64,000 nt of DNA from Polynucleobacter parvulilacunae (GCF_018881715.1 NZ_JACVPW010000001.1:707337-771336), one strand, 5' to 3'; shown: positions 31,665-42,137, counted from the stretch's first letter. The notes: generated from the letters alone by a model not told the origin. Numbers and translations: made by a program.

Positions 31665-32192
31665 ATGAGCGTAAATCAACTTCGACGTGCAATGCTGGGC
31701 TTGATTGCTACTGCTCCAGCAATGGGCTTGATTGCATGCGGCTATCGTTTACGCGGTATGGTGGATTTACCATTCAAAGTGATTGCCATTACAGGTAACC
31801 CATCCCCACCATTACGAGCTGATCTGCAGACTGCAATCTTGACTGGTACCGATGCAAAAGTTGCCATCAACCCTAAAGATGCAGATCTCATCTTAGAAAT
31901 TACTAACGATATCAATGGCCGTGAGATTTTGGCTTATAACTCTAACGGTCAAGTGTCGGCGTATCGACTCAATATTCGTGTTGGCTTTAGAGCATATGAC
32001 TTGGCTGGGGCAGAAATTGTTCCTGAGGCTGAGATCTATATGACCCGGGATATGGACTTTACGGTGTCTACTGTTTTGGCTACCGATGTTCAGATTCAGC
32101 AATTCTTAACTTTGATACGTAAAGATCTAGCGATTCAGATCTTGCGTCGTGTGGCTGCTGCTGCTAGAGCGCCACAATCAAAAGCTTTTTAG
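31665..32192 (+). CDS. lptE: LPS-assembly lipoprotein LptE
   Basis: Outer-membrane lipoprotein that plugs and assists LptD in inserting LPS into the outer leaflet. It has a lipoprotein signal with the lipobox LIAC (C25), then CGYRLRGMVDLPFK, which matches the family N-terminus. 175 aa is usual. The leuS-lptE-holA order supports the call strongly. Confidence 0.94.
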   Translation: MSVNQLRRAMLGLIATAPAMGLIACGYRLRGMVDLPFKVIAITGNPSPPLRADLQTAILTGTDAKVAINPKDADLILEITNDINGREILAYNSNGQVSAYRLNIRVGFRAYDLAGAEIVPEAEIYMTRDMDFTVSTVLATDVQIQQFLTLIRKDLAIQILRRVAAAARAPQSKAF

Positions 32193-32207
32193 AGATAGGC
32201 TGAAGGC

Positions 32208-33269
32208 ATGGTTAAAGTGGATGCCTTGCAAGTGCACCTCAAGTCCTTGAGCTCTGGTGGTGCAATGTTGCCGCTATATGTATTTAGTGGCGATGAGCCT
32301 TTGCTGATGATGGAGGCAATGGATCAGTTGCGCTCCGCTGCCAAGAAACAAAACTTCACTGAACGCGAAGTTTTATTGCAAGAGCGTGGATTTGATTGGA
32401 GTGCTTTATTGAATGCTGGCCAAACTATGTCTTTGTTTGGCGATAAGCGTTGGGTAGAGTTACGTATTCCGACTGGTAAGCCAGGGCGTGATGGAGCTGA
32501 TGCTTTAAAACAATTCGCTGCACAGATAGCATCTCAAACAAATGGATCAGATGGTCCAGATACAGTGGTCTGTATTGTCTTGCCCCGTTTAGACGGCAAA
32601 ACCAAAACTTCCGCCTGGTTTAGCGCCTTGGATGAAGCTGGCATGGCAATTCAGATTGACTCCTTGGATCGTAGTCACTTGCCGCAATGGATTGCTGGGC
32701 GATTAAAGCGTCAAGACCAAGAGGTAGAGGCGGGCCCTGAGGGTCAGCGCGCACTGGAATTTATTGCCGACCAAGTGGAGGGCAATTTAATTGCTGCTCA
32801 CCAAGAAATACTGAAATTAGGATTGCTGTATCCCACTGGAAAGTTAACCGAAGAGCAAATTCGCTCCTCTATTCTGAAAGTGGCGCGTTACAACGTCTTT
32901 GAATTAACTGAGGCAATGCTTGCTGGCGATCTGGCGAGATTAAATCGAATGCTAGACGGCTTAAAAGGTGAGGGTGAGCCACTGGTATTGATTCTGTGGA
33001 GCGTAACCGAAGAGCTTCGGATACTATCTAAATTAAAGGCGGCTAGTGATGCGGGTGAGTCTGTTCAGAATCTCATGCGCGCTAACCGCATTTGGGGAAA
33101 TAAAGAGCGTTTGTATCCTGCGGCATTGAGAAGGGTTCAGCCTCTTAAGCTACGAAGAGCAATGCAGGTTGCAGCGGGATTGGATCGCCAGGTTAAGGGT
33201 TTGCATGCGGCAGAATTGCCGGCAGATCCTTGGGATGGTTTGCGTTTGGTCGGAAATTTACTGCGTTAA
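32208..33269 (+). CDS. holA: DNA polymerase III delta subunit
   Basis: Clamp-loader subunit that opens the beta sliding clamp. The 353-aa protein has the typical N-terminal PLYVFSGDEPLLMMEAMDQLR (residues ~22-42 contain it), a DALKQF-type central region and the C-terminal LIRAI-like collar helices (VKGLHAAELPADPWDGLRLV). There are no Walker motifs, as expected for delta. Confidence 0.95.
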   Translation: MVKVDALQVHLKSLSSGGAMLPLYVFSGDEPLLMMEAMDQLRSAAKKQNFTEREVLLQERGFDWSALLNAGQTMSLFGDKRWVELRIPTGKPGRDGADALKQFAAQIASQTNGSDGPDTVVCIVLPRLDGKTKTSAWFSALDEAGMAIQIDSLDRSHLPQWIAGRLKRQDQEVEAGPEGQRALEFIADQVEGNLIAAHQEILKLGLLYPTGKLTEEQIRSSILKVARYNVFELTEAMLAGDLARLNRMLDGLKGEGEPLVLILWSVTEELRILSKLKAASDAGESVQNLMRANRIWGNKERLYPAALRRVQPLKLRRAMQVAAGLDRQVKGLHAAELPADPWDGLRLVGNLLR

Positions 33270-33301
33270 GACGTGCGAAACAAGATATAAGAGATTAAGA
33301 G

Positions 33302-34579
33302 ATGAGTTCAGCCATTCAAGAAATGATGCAAGACATTGGGAAGCGAGCACGTGCCGCATCGCGTGCGATGGCGCGCGCAACTAGCGAGCAAAAGAATCAG
33401 GCTTTATTACATATTGCAAAGGCGGTTCGTGAAAAGTCGGCTGAGATTCAGAAGGTTAATCAAGTAGATGTAGAGCGTGCAAAGGCTAATGGTCAGGATG
33501 CCGCTTTTGTTGATCGCTTAACAATGACTCCCAAAACGATTGAAACGATGGCTTTGGGTTTAGAGCAGATTGTTTCTCTAGATGATCCTATTGGAAAAAT
33601 CACTCCACTACAAAAACAAGCCTCGGGAATTGAATTAGGTCAGATGCGTGTGCCATTGGGTGTGATTGGCATTATTTACGAGTCTCGTCCTAACGTGACG
33701 ATTGATGCTGCGGCTTTGTGTCTAAAGTCAGGCAATGCGGTGATTTTGCGTGGCGGTTCTGAAGCGATTGATTCCAATACTGTATTGGCGCAGATTATTC
33801 AGAGCGGCTTGGCTGCTGCAGGCTTACCTACAGATGCTGTTCAAGTGGTGACCACTACGGATCGCAGTGCCGTGGGTGAGATGATCACCATGACTCAATA
33901 TATTGATGTGATCGTGCCACGCGGCGGCAAGAGTTTGATAGCGCGTCTGATGGCTGAGGCGCGCGTGCCTATGATTAAGCATTTAGACGGTATTTGTCAT
34001 ACCTATATTGATGCGGATGCTGATGTAGCCATGGCAGTCAAGGTCTGTGATAACGCCAAGACTCAGCGCTATGCGCCTTGTAATGCGATGGAGACCCTGC
34101 TTGTCAATCAAGAGATTGCCAATAAAGTGCTTCCAACCCTTTGCAAGATTTATCAAGACAAGGGCGTGGAACTTCGAGTTGATGGCTTGACTCGTAAAAC
34201 GCTTGAAGCTAATGGCTTTCAAAATTTGGTAGATGCTCAAGAGGAAGATTGGCAAACTGAGTATTTGGCGCCAATTTTGTCGATCAAGACAGTTGCCAAT
34301 ATTGATGAGGCTATGAACCATATTGAGCAATATGGCAGTAAGCATACTGATGCCATTATTACCAATAACAAGGCAAAGGCTGACCGCTTCTTGCGCGAAG
34401 TGGATAGTGCTAGTGTGATGGTCAATGCCAGCACACGCTTTGCGGATGGTTTTGAGTATGGTCTCGGTGCCGAGATCGGTATTTCAAATGATAAGTTGCA
34501 TGCCCGCGGCCCAGTTGGCCTCGATGGCTTGACCTCATTGAAGTATGTAGTTATGGGTCATGGCGAGATCCGTACCTAA
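33302..34579 (+). CDS. proA: Gamma-glutamyl phosphate reductase
   Basis: Second step of proline synthesis, NADPH reduction of gamma-glutamyl phosphate. The aldehyde-dehydrogenase-like fold (425 aa) has catalytic C260 in [14 protein letters not shown], plus VPRGGKSLI and the C-terminal [16 protein letters not shown]. It follows holA by 32 bases. Confidence 0.97.
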   Translation: MSSAIQEMMQDIGKRARAASRAMARATSEQKNQALLHIAKAVREKSAEIQKVNQVDVERAKANGQDAAFVDRLTMTPKTIETMALGLEQIVSLDDPIGKITPLQKQASGIELGQMRVPLGVIGIIYESRPNVTIDAAALCLKSGNAVILRGGSEAIDSNTVLAQIIQSGLAAAGLPTDAVQVVTTTDRSAVGEMITMTQYIDVIVPRGGKSLIARLMAEARVPMIKHLDGICHTYIDADADVAMAVKVCDNAKTQRYAPCNAMETLLVNQEIANKVLPTLCKIYQDKGVELRVDGLTRKTLEANGFQNLVDAQEEDWQTEYLAPILSIKTVANIDEAMNHIEQYGSKHTDAIITNNKAKADRFLREVDSASVMVNASTRFADGFEYGLGAEIGISNDKLHARGPVGLDGLTSLKYVVMGHGEIRT

Positions 34580-34608
34580 ATTAAATAGACTAATAGAGCA
34601 AATTGCAT

Positions 34609-35034
34609 ATGAGCAACCCCTACCTTTGGGTAAAAACTTTTCACATCGTATTTATTACTTCATGGTTCGCTGGTTTGTTTTACTTACCCAGAATTTTTGT
34701 GAACTTGGCTGAAGAGAAAAATACTGAAGCGTATGCTCGTCTGTTAGGAATGGCCGACCGCCTCTTTCGATTCATGACAATCTTGGCTGTGCCGGCGGTA
34801 TTGCTAGGCCTCACTTTATGGCTTTACTTCGGTATTGGTGCTGGTGATGTTTGGATGCATGCCAAATTGTTCTTTGTGATCTTAGTGATTGGCTACCACC
34901 ACGCCTGTTTGAGTCTACTCAAGAAATTCCGTGCTGGCGCGAACAAGCGTTCCGGCGTTTGGTTTCGCTGGTTCAATGAAGTTCCCGTTATTTTGCTGGT
35001 GATAATTGTTGCTCTGGTTTTATTTAAACCGTAA
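34609..35034 (+). CDS. hemJ: HemJ-type protoporphyrinogen IX oxidase (CopD-like membrane protein)
   Basis: Small four-helix membrane protein (141 aa) of the UPF0093/HemJ family, which oxidises protoporphyrinogen IX in haem synthesis. The conserved histidine in VKTFHIVF, the WFAGLFYLPRIFV segment and the lysine in WMHAKLFFVI are the family signatures. I chose the ATG at 34609 over an in-frame TTG two codons earlier. Its presence fits the haem gene hemL a little downstream. Confidence 0.88.
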   Translation: MSNPYLWVKTFHIVFITSWFAGLFYLPRIFVNLAEEKNTEAYARLLGMADRLFRFMTILAVPAVLLGLTLWLYFGIGAGDVWMHAKLFFVILVIGYHHACLSLLKKFRAGANKRSGVWFRWFNEVPVILLVIIVALVLFKP

Positions 35035-35085
35035 GCCAACTGACAAGCGCCTTATTTTTAATACCTTTTAAAGACTGTTAGCCCC

Positions 35086-36528
35086 ATGAGATTTTTTGTT
35101 GTTTGCCCAGGCGGTTTAGAAGTACCGCTTGCCCAGGAGCTAGTGGAGATTGCTGGGCGCCCAGAATGTAAGGCGCTAGGTGCATGGGTCATCGATCCTA
35201 CTCCTACTAGTCCTACTGGCGGCGTTGGTCTTGCTGCACCGATATCTGCTGCCATGGCGCTGAATTTGCACTCCCGTATTGCGAGTCGAGTTTTATTGCA
35301 AATGGCACAAGCCCCCTATAGGCAGGAAGAAGATCTTTATAAGTTGGCTAGTGGTTTGGCGTGGGAAGAGTGGTTTACGTCAAAACAAACTTTACGAGTG
35401 GATGTCACGGCGCACCGCTCACCACTGAAGAGTTTAAATTTTGCAACGCTCAAAATTAAAGATGCTATTGTCGATCGCCTTCGGGATGTTACTGGGGACC
35501 GTCCTAGTATTGATACCGCCTTCCCGGATGTTCGAGTACAGGCCCATTTAACAGCAACCCAAGTCACGATTTATCTAGATACTTCGGGCGAGGCATTGTT
35601 TAAGCGTGGCTGGCGCGATGAAAAAGGGGATGCGCCTCTAAAAGAAAATCTCGCTGCGGGCATTCTTTCAATCACCGCTTGGAAACCTGGTCAGACCTTG
35701 TTTGATCCGATGTGCGGTAGCGGCACCTTTTTGATTGAAGCTGCACAGATGGCGTTAGCAATTCCGCCTGGAGCAATTCGTGCTGGGATGTATGGTGACG
35801 CTGCTAAGCCTAGTCGCCTGGCCTATCGCCCTTTAATAACATCTGCACATGGATTTGGCTTTCAGAGACTGAAGCCTTTTAATGATGCTGCTGAGCAAAA
35901 GCGCTGGGTAGATTTGAAGGAAGCCGCCCTTGCTTTGATGTTGGAAAAGCGTAAGCAGTACCCAAGCGTTGAATCATTAAAAATTACCGGTGGCGATATC
36001 AATGAGAAATTGGTATCGATGTTCAAAGGGAATTGGCAAAGAGCCCAATTACCTGACCAGCCTGTAGTTCGTCAGGTTGATGCGTTGGCAGCCAAAGCTC
36101 CGAGTAACTTGAGTGAAGGCGTGATGCTGTTAAATCCTCCTTATGGTGAGCGTCTGGTTATTAAGGGTGGTCGTGGACAGGATCGCGCATCGACTCAAGA
36201 TGCTCGGTATGAAGATGCAGAAGAGCCTGACAATCGTTTCGAGTTGAACCTAGAAACCGGTCGTCAAAGTGCAAAACGCTCTAGCCGTGAATCATTGAAA
36301 AAGCTACAGGCCCAGGAAGAACAAGACCCCAAGTTTGTGGAGTTTTTGCGTCAGTTTGGGCAGCACCTGAAGGATGATTTCGGTGGCTGGAACATCTTTG
36401 TTCTTACGGCAGACATGGCTCTTCCAGGCCAGCTGCGCATCAAAGAATCTAAGCGCACACCTTTATTCAATGGGCCTCTGGAGTGTCGTTTATTCAAGTT
36501 TGAGATGCATGCTAAGCGACCAGCTTAA
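35086..36528 (+). CDS. THUMP-domain class I rRNA methyltransferase (RlmL N-terminal type)
   Basis: SAM-dependent RNA methyltransferase of 480 aa. A THUMP RNA-binding region (~50-165) is followed by the Rossmann methyltransferase domain with DPMCGSGTFLIEAAQMA for SAM and LLNPPYGERL, the NPPY motif of N2-guanine methylation. This matches the RlmL half of E. coli RlmKL (23S G2445) without the RlmK half. It has a Q/R-rich charged insertion (~365-405) behind the NPPY motif. Confidence 0.88.
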   Translation: MRFFVVCPGGLEVPLAQELVEIAGRPECKALGAWVIDPTPTSPTGGVGLAAPISAAMALNLHSRIASRVLLQMAQAPYRQEEDLYKLASGLAWEEWFTSKQTLRVDVTAHRSPLKSLNFATLKIKDAIVDRLRDVTGDRPSIDTAFPDVRVQAHLTATQVTIYLDTSGEALFKRGWRDEKGDAPLKENLAAGILSITAWKPGQTLFDPMCGSGTFLIEAAQMALAIPPGAIRAGMYGDAAKPSRLAYRPLITSAHGFGFQRLKPFNDAAEQKRWVDLKEAALALMLEKRKQYPSVESLKITGGDINEKLVSMFKGNWQRAQLPDQPVVRQVDALAAKAPSNLSEGVMLLNPPYGERLVIKGGRGQDRASTQDARYEDAEEPDNRFELNLETGRQSAKRSSRESLKKLQAQEEQDPKFVEFLRQFGQHLKDDFGGWNIFVLTADMALPGQLRIKESKRTPLFNGPLECRLFKFEMHAKRPA

Positions 36529-36612
36529 GTGGCTAGAAAACCCTAAAATAAGATAGCAACCTAGAACAACGATAGATATATCAAAGAAAATTAGAGAACA
36601 GAGAGTAAGGCA

Positions 36613-36783
36613 ATGGAATTTAAAACGTATATGTGTTTGATCTGCGGTTGGGTTTATGACGAAGCCGCTGGTTTGCCTGATGAAGGTATTGCACCAGGAA
36701 CGCTTTGGAAAGATGTGCCAATGAATTGGACTTGTCCAGAATGTGGTGCTCGCAAAGAAGATTTTGAAATGATGGCAATTTAA
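36613..36783 (+). CDS. Rubredoxin
   Basis: 56-aa Fe(Cys)4 electron carrier. The two iron-binding knuckles are CLICG (C8, C11) and CPECG (C41, C44), and the WVYDEAAGLPDEGIAPGT segment is classical. GAGAGTAAGG lies just upstream of the ATG. It sits 12 bases before hemL; an electron acceptor or donor role is likely but the partner is not evident. Small size makes it easy to overlook. Confidence 0.97.
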   Translation: MEFKTYMCLICGWVYDEAAGLPDEGIAPGTLWKDVPMNWTCPECGARKEDFEMMAI

Positions 36784-36795
36784 TTAGAAACAACC

Positions 36796-38097
36796 ATGGC
36801 AAAAGTAGATCAAAACGAAGCGCTATTTGAGCGCGCACAAAAAACTATTCCTGGAGGAGTGAATTCTCCGGTAAGGGCTTTCCGTCAGGTGGGCGGAACA
36901 CCCCGTTTTGTTTCTAAAGCCAAGGGCCCTTATTTTTGGGATGCCAACGATCAACGCTACATCGATTTAATTATGTCTTGGGGCCCCATGATTGTCGGTC
37001 ATGCAAACCCTGAGGTAGTGGCTGCAGTACAGAAAGCTGCAGAGACTAGTTTTAGTTATGGCGCACCCACTGAGGGCGAGATTGAATTGGCAGAGCGTAT
37101 TTGCGCTTTGATGCCAAGCGTTGAACAGGTGCGCATGGTTTCTAGTGGTACAGAGGCGACGATGAGTGCTTTGCGCTTAGCTCGCGGCTATACCGGTCGC
37201 GATTTAATTATTAAGTTTGAAGGTTGTTATCACGGTCATGCTGATAGCCTTTTGGTAAAAGCAGGTTCGGGTTTGTTGACCTTTGCTGACTCTACACAAA
37301 ATGCACCATCTTCTGGCGGCGTGCCACAGGACTTGGTTAAACATACTCTGGTATTGCCCTATAACGATGTTGCTGCAATTGAAGAGGTATTTCAAAAGCA
37401 GGGCGACCAAATTGCTGCAGTCATTATTGAGTCAATCGCAGGCAATATGAATTTAATCCAGCCATCTAAAGCGTTTTTGGCTGCGATCAGAACCCTGACC
37501 GCTAAGCATGGTGCCGTATTGATCTATGACGAGGTCATGACTGGCTTTAGAGTGGCCCTAGGCGGCGCTCAGTCTTTGCAGAGCATTACTCCTGACCTTA
37601 CTTGCCTAGGCAAAGTAATGGGTGGTGGCATGCCGATGGCGGCTTTTGGCGGCAAGAAAGAAATTATGTCTAAGCTAGCCCCCTTGGGTAACGTGTATCA
37701 AGCAGGTACGCTTTCTGGTAATCCAGTGGCTGTAGCGGCTGGCTTAAAGACCTTGGAGATTATTTCTAGAGAAGGTTTCTACGAGCGCTTGACTGGTCAG
37801 ACGGAAAAGCTCATGGCAGGTTTGAAAGCTGCTGCTGATAAGAACAAGATCCCTTTTGCTGTGGATAGCGTGGGCGGCATGTTTGGCTTTTACTTTGCTG
37901 ATCAGGTGCCTACATCATATGAAGCGGTAACTAAAACTAATATCGAGGCATTCAAGAAATTCTTCCACCTGATGTTAGGTGAAGGTGTGTACTTAGCACC
38001 GTCGGCTTATGAAGCAGGCTTTACATCGATTGCGCATGACAACGCTGTGCTTGATGAAATTATTGCTGCAGCGGAGACTTCATTTAAAAGGCTTTAA
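36796..38097 (+). CDS. hemL: Glutamate-1-semialdehyde 2,1-aminomutase
   Basis: PLP enzyme forming 5-aminolevulinate, the first dedicated precursor in C5-pathway haem synthesis. 433 aa, with [12 protein letters not shown] near the N-terminus, [15 protein letters not shown] and the Schiff-base lysine K273 in [17 protein letters not shown]. It converges on apaH with a 23-base gap holding a short AAGCTT / AAGCTT hairpin. Confidence 0.98.
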   Translation: MAKVDQNEALFERAQKTIPGGVNSPVRAFRQVGGTPRFVSKAKGPYFWDANDQRYIDLIMSWGPMIVGHANPEVVAAVQKAAETSFSYGAPTEGEIELAERICALMPSVEQVRMVSSGTEATMSALRLARGYTGRDLIIKFEGCYHGHADSLLVKAGSGLLTFADSTQNAPSSGGVPQDLVKHTLVLPYNDVAAIEEVFQKQGDQIAAVIIESIAGNMNLIQPSKAFLAAIRTLTAKHGAVLIYDEVMTGFRVALGGAQSLQSITPDLTCLGKVMGGGMPMAAFGGKKEIMSKLAPLGNVYQAGTLSGNPVAVAAGLKTLEIISREGFYERLTGQTEKLMAGLKAAADKNKIPFAVDSVGGMFGFYFADQVPTSYEAVTKTNIEAFKKFFHLMLGEGVYLAPSAYEAGFTSIAHDNAVLDEIIAAAETSFKRL

Positions 38098-38120
38098 GCT
38101 TAAAAAAGCTTTGCAAGGAT

Positions 38121-38960
38121 TTACATTCTGAGTGGGTGGTCATAGCCAGCCACTTGGATAATGTCTAATTTCTTACTGTCTTTATTCCCTTCGGAAATCT
38201 CAAGAGCAGTCAGCTTCCCACCCCAGACGCAGCCAGTATCAAGGCCAATCACATTGTGTTTACGTAGCAAGCCCAATGTGGACCAGTGCCCAAAATAAAT
38301 TAAGGTATCGGCTGTTTTGCGATTAGGCGCCATAAACCAAGGGGTATAACCCTTTGGACCATCCTCCAAACCCTCTTTACTTTCAAACTCCATTTGACCT
38401 GTAGGACTGCAAAAGCGCATCCGGGTTAATGCATTGGTAATCACGCGCAAGCGCTCATACCCCTTGAGGGAGTTATTCCATTTGGTAGGAGTATTGCCAT
38501 ACATATTGGCTAAAAAAGTTTTGTAGGACTTGCTACGCAATGCCTTCTCCACTTCTTGAGCGCATTCAATTGTTTGTTGCAAATCCCATTGTGGCAAGAC
38601 TCCCGCATGCACAGTAAGTACCTTGCCATTGCTCAGTGCCATCGGTCGATTCCGAATCCAATCCATCAGTTCCGCACGATCTGGAGCATGCAGGATAGGT
38701 TCAACAGTATCAAGCCCTTTGGTTTTGCGAAGACCGGCATCAATCGCTAGAAGATGTAAATCGTGATTGCCTAAGATGCACTCAGCACGACCAGACTCTT
38801 GCAAGGTTTTTAAATGACGTAATGCGCCTAGTGAATCGGGTCCACGATTCACTAAGTCTCCCAGAAAAATCATGTTGGATTTTGGTGGGAGCTTTTTAAC
38901 TAAGGCTTTTAACGAAGGTGCGCAGCCTTGGACATCACCTACGGCATAGATCTTACTCAT
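38121..38960 (-). CDS. apaH: Bis(5'-nucleosyl)-tetraphosphatase, symmetrical
   Basis: Hydrolyses Ap4A to two ADP; also able to remove Np4-type RNA caps. The calcineurin-like metal sites are all visible: GDVQGC (8-13), GDLVNRGPDS (~35-44) and GNHDLHLLA. 279 aa is usual. It is followed upstream, on the same strand, by phrB. Confidence 0.96.
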   Translation of the reverse strand: MSKIYAVGDVQGCAPSLKALVKKLPPKSNMIFLGDLVNRGPDSLGALRHLKTLQESGRAECILGNHDLHLLAIDAGLRKTKGLDTVEPILHAPDRAELMDWIRNRPMALSNGKVLTVHAGVLPQWDLQQTIECAQEVEKALRSKSYKTFLANMYGNTPTKWNNSLKGYERLRVITNALTRMRFCSPTGQMEFESKEGLEDGPKGYTPWFMAPNRKTADTLIYFGHWSTLGLLRKHNVIGLDTGCVWGGKLTALEISEGNKDSKKLDIIQVAGYDHPLRM

Positions 38961-38999
38961 GTCTAATCTTAAAGCGGAAATAAGCGCTTATTGACTTTG

Positions 39000-40472
39000 C
39001 TAGGCGATTTTTTTCACGACGCTATAGCGCACTAGCGTCTTCTTGCGCGCTTCATCGTGATCTACTACTGGTAGTGGATAGTCTCTTCCCAGGCTTATTC
39101 CTGCTGCCTCTAGCTCTATATGGCCCGCCTTCCAAGGAGCATGAACCGACTTCTTGGAGAGCTTTTCTAGCTGTGGAAGGTAGCGTTTGATGAACTTGCC
39201 TTCTGGGTCAAACTTTTCAGATTGTGTAATCGGATTAAAGATTCGGAAATAGGGTTGGGCATCACACCCGGATGAAGAAGCCCATTGCCAGCCGCCATTA
39301 TTGGAAGAGAGCTCAAAGTCATTGAGATGCTCAGCAAAGTAGGCTTCACCCCAGCGCCAATCTATCCCCAAATCCTTGGTTAAGAAGCTTGCTACAACCA
39401 TACGTAAACGATTGTGCATATAACCACTTTGATTGAGTTGATGCATTGCTGCATCCACAAGCGGGTAACCAGTCTTGCCTTCGCACCAAGCAGTAAATAA
39501 TTTCTTGGCAATGGCGCCACTCTCCCACGTAATATTGTCGTAGTCGGGTTTAAAGGATGCGCCTTTAGCAAGGCGTGGATGATTGGCCAGAATCATGAAA
39601 TAAAAATCTCTCCAGATCAGTTCGCTTAGCCAAATCGTTGCACCCATGCTGCCCGCCAACATGCGACGATGCGCCTCGCGCACTAATCCTCTGATGGATA
39701 GCATCCCAAAGCGAAGGTGAGTAGATAGATAGCTTACCCCTTTAATTGCAGGAAAGTCTCTGCCGACTTGGTACTGATCGATGCGAGGCAAGAAGTCCTC
39801 TAAGAAAGCCTGACCACCCTCTGATCCAGGCGGTAGATAGCTTTCAATGCCGGTGGGGCAAAAGCCCATAGATTCTAAAGACGGAAATGGTTGAGATAAT
39901 TTCTTGGGGATCGCTGCAAACTGCCCTGGTTTTGGATTGCATTCGTAAGCAGCAAGATCTTTTTCTTGAAGCGTCTTAAGCCAATTATTTTTATAGGGTG
40001 TAAAGATAGAAAAGACTGTATTTGAGTTTGTGAGAATTTCTTTTTTCTCAAAGATCACTTGATCTTTGAATGTCAGAAACTCAATATCTTGCTTCTCTAA
40101 TTTTGCTTTGACTGTTTCATCGCGTTCGATAGCGGAAGGCTCATAGTCATGGTTAGTAAAAACTACATTGACACCCAGTTCCGCAGCTAGTTGAGGAATG
40201 CATTCAGTGGGTTTGCCAAAGCGAACAATCAGCCCGCCGCCTTGTTCACGTAATTGCCCATCAATCTGTTTGATGCCCTGCCAAATGAAGTCGACGCGGC
40301 GATCATGCTTAAGGCCCCTGGCATCAAGTTCACCTTGTATAAGTGGTTTGAGAATGTCGGTATCGAAAATGAAGGCAAGCCAAACCTGCCCGCTTTCCTT
40401 GAGGGCGTGGTGAAGGGCGGCATTGTCATACAGACGAAGATCACGGCGGAGCCAAACGAGTGCTTTTTGCAT
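39000..40472 (-). CDS. phrB: Deoxyribodipyrimidine photolyase
   Basis: Class I CPD photolyase, repairing UV-induced cyclobutane dimers with light. It has the N-terminal antenna domain (ALVWLRRDLRLYDNAAL) and the FAD domain with the family signature around NNGGWQWASSSGCDAQPYFR. It contains the WRDFY and MHNRLRM motifs. 490 aa. It is divergent from yqgE. Confidence 0.96.
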   Translation of the reverse strand: MQKALVWLRRDLRLYDNAALHHALKESGQVWLAFIFDTDILKPLIQGELDARGLKHDRRVDFIWQGIKQIDGQLREQGGGLIVRFGKPTECIPQLAAELGVNVVFTNHDYEPSAIERDETVKAKLEKQDIEFLTFKDQVIFEKKEILTNSNTVFSIFTPYKNNWLKTLQEKDLAAYECNPKPGQFAAIPKKLSQPFPSLESMGFCPTGIESYLPPGSEGGQAFLEDFLPRIDQYQVGRDFPAIKGVSYLSTHLRFGMLSIRGLVREAHRRMLAGSMGATIWLSELIWRDFYFMILANHPRLAKGASFKPDYDNITWESGAIAKKLFTAWCEGKTGYPLVDAAMHQLNQSGYMHNRLRMVVASFLTKDLGIDWRWGEAYFAEHLNDFELSSNNGGWQWASSSGCDAQPYFRIFNPITQSEKFDPEGKFIKRYLPQLEKLSKKSVHAPWKAGHIELEAAGISLGRDYPLPVVDHDEARKKTLVRYSVVKKIA

Positions 40473-40541
40473 AGCCCCTATCTTATGGTTTATTGGAAAA
40501 AAGCGCTTGATTACGAGCCAATTTCGGTAAAATGACCCTAT

Positions 40542-41186
40542 ATGTCCACGGCTAAAAAAGCACCCACTGCTTCAGACTTAGCGTCTATGCCGGAGTCATC
40601 TATTTCCTTTTCAGCCGATCACTTGGCCAATCAGTTTTTGGTTGCGATGCCGGGCATGGTGGATCCTAATTTTGCTGGCTCAGTCATCTACCTCTTTGAG
40701 CATACCGAGCGGGGTGCAATGGGCCTGGTAGTGAATAGACCTACTGAAGTGAACTTAAGCACTCTTTTTGACAAAATCGATCTCAAATTAGAAATTGCTC
40801 CGTTGTTAGATCAACCGGTCTACTTTGGCGGCCCTGTTCAAATAGAGCGAGGGTTTGTCTTGCATGAATCTAACCCAAATCTTTCATACAGCTCCTCATT
40901 AATCATTCCTGGTGGCTTAACCATGACCACCTCTAAGGATGTCTTGGAGGCGGTGGCTGGTGGCAATGGTCCGCAACAGTTTCTGATGACCCTGGGTTAT
41001 GCCGGCTGGGGCGCTGGTCAGCTCGAAGAAGAAATCACGCTCAATGGTTGGATTAATGTCCCGCTGACACGTGAGCAAATGACGGACATCATCTTTAATA
41101 CCCCATCAAGTCAGCGCTACCAAAGGGCTATGAATCACCTGGGTTTTGATCTATCCGACCTCTCAGGAGAGGCAGGGCATGCATAA
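40542..41186 (+). CDS. yqgE: YqgE/AlgH family protein (DUF179)
   Basis: Conserved protein of unknown biochemical function; 214 aa, with the family features FLVAMPGMVDPNFAGSVIYL, EHTERGAMGLVVNRPTEV and GYAGWGAGQLEEEI. It is nearly always next to ruvX, as here (8-base overlap), within yqgE-ruvX-pyrR-pyrB. It starts with an extra ~30 polar residues before the conserved part; no nearer ATG with good context was found except those within FLVAMPG. Confidence 0.93.
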   Translation: MSTAKKAPTASDLASMPESSISFSADHLANQFLVAMPGMVDPNFAGSVIYLFEHTERGAMGLVVNRPTEVNLSTLFDKIDLKLEIAPLLDQPVYFGGPVQIERGFVLHESNPNLSYSSSLIIPGGLTMTTSKDVLEAVAGGNGPQQFLMTLGYAGWGAGQLEEEITLNGWINVPLTREQMTDIIFNTPSSQRYQRAMNHLGFDLSDLSGEAGHA

Positions 41187-41604
41187 GCCCATCACCGCAA
41201 TGGCATTTGACTATGGAACGCGCCGCGTAGGGGTAGCAGTTGGTAATTCAATAACGAAGGCAGGCGAGCCCTTAAAGACTATTACAGCTCCTAACAGTGA
41301 TGCCTTGTTTAAGGACATAGAGATACTCCTAGCGGAGTGGCAGCCCAATCAGCTGGTAGTCGGTCGTCCTACGCATCCAGATGGCGCACCCCATGAGATG
41401 ACTGCCAAGGCAATTCGCTTTGGCAACCAATTGAATGGCCGCTTTCAGCTCCCGGTAGTTTGGGTAGATGAGCGCTATACCTCAGTAGTTTTAGAGGGCG
41501 ATGCCCAGATGCGGGACAATCTAGATGCGCATTCAGCGGCTCTCATTCTGGAGCAATACTTTTCAGAGTTAGATGCGAATGTGAATGCTAAGGCCGCCGA
41601 TTAA
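41179..41604 (+). CDS. ruvX: Putative pre-16S rRNA nuclease / Holliday-junction resolvase-like protein
   Basis: RNase H-fold YqgF/RuvX nuclease implicated in trimming the 5' end of 16S rRNA. FDYGTRRVGVAVG carries the first catalytic aspartate, VVGRPTHPDG follows, and VDERYTSV and the terminal D(A)HSAALIL complete the acidic triad. I start at ATG 41179, behind AGGAGAGG, overlapping yqgE by eight bases (141 aa); a TTG start at 41146 would add 11 residues of read-through yqgE sequence. Confidence 0.93.
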   Translation: MHKPITAMAFDYGTRRVGVAVGNSITKAGEPLKTITAPNSDALFKDIEILLAEWQPNQLVVGRPTHPDGAPHEMTAKAIRFGNQLNGRFQLPVVWVDERYTSVVLEGDAQMRDNLDAHSAALILEQYFSELDANVNAKAAD

Positions 41605-41636
41605 AAAAGCAGTTTCGATACAGTGTGGATTAAAGA

Positions 41637-42137
41637 ATGAATGCAGAACAGTTATACGAAAAATTACTAGCAAAGCTTCGCGAGCTTAAGCAAACCAGCT
41701 CCTTTGAGTTGGTGGGGCTTGCGATGGGCGGAGCATGGATTGCAGAGCGCTTGTCCAAAGATCTAGGCTTACCTCACTATGGGGTTATTAATGTTGCTTT
41801 TCATCGCGATGATTATGCGGAGAAAGGGATGACAGCATTGCGGACTGCTAGCACGATGACTACCCATTTGCCATTTGATGTGAATGGCGCCAATGTGATT
41901 TTGATTGATGATGTTTTGTTAACGGGCAGAACCGTTCGCGCCGCCTTGAATGAGTTATTTGATTTTGGTCGCCCAGCTCAAGTGGAGTTAATGGTTCTGG
42001 CTGACCGAGGTAATCGCGAACTGCCGGTATGCGCTAATTTTGTAGGCGATCAGATAGAGGTTCCAGAGAACCAAATTCTGGTTTTAGAAAAAGATGATGC
42101 TGGTAAATTCAGTTTTGTACTAGAGGAGCGCGAGTGA
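41637..42137 (+). CDS. pyrR: PyrR-type bifunctional regulator / uracil phosphoribosyltransferase
   Basis: Phosphoribosyltransferase-fold protein, 166 aa, with the PRPP-binding motif [16 protein letters not shown] (89-104). In many bacteria PyrR also binds pyr mRNA; I saw no clear PyrR-binding attenuator here, so the regulatory part is only inferred. Its stop overlaps the pyrB start (TGATG). Confidence 0.92.
   Translation: MNAEQLYEKLLAKLRELKQTSSFELVGLAMGGAWIAERLSKDLGLPHYGVINVAFHRDDYAEKGMTALRTASTMTTHLPFDVNGANVILIDDVLLTGRTVRAALNELFDFGRPAQVELMVLADRGNRELPVCANFVGDQIEVPENQILVLEKDDAGKFSFVLEERE

Noticed and set aside
38091-38111. Hairpin AAGCTT-AAAA-AAGCTT between hemL and apaH
   Set aside because: Six AT-rich base pairs and no T tract; too weak to call as a terminator.
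40254-40535. 93-codon plus-strand frame before yqgE
   Set aside because: Mostly antisense to the 5' end of phrB; no ribosome-binding site or recognisable domain.
41605-42136. PyrR-type attenuator before or within pyrR-pyrB
   Set aside because: No conserved PyrR-binding loop or terminator/antiterminator pair was found in the short leader at 41605-41636.
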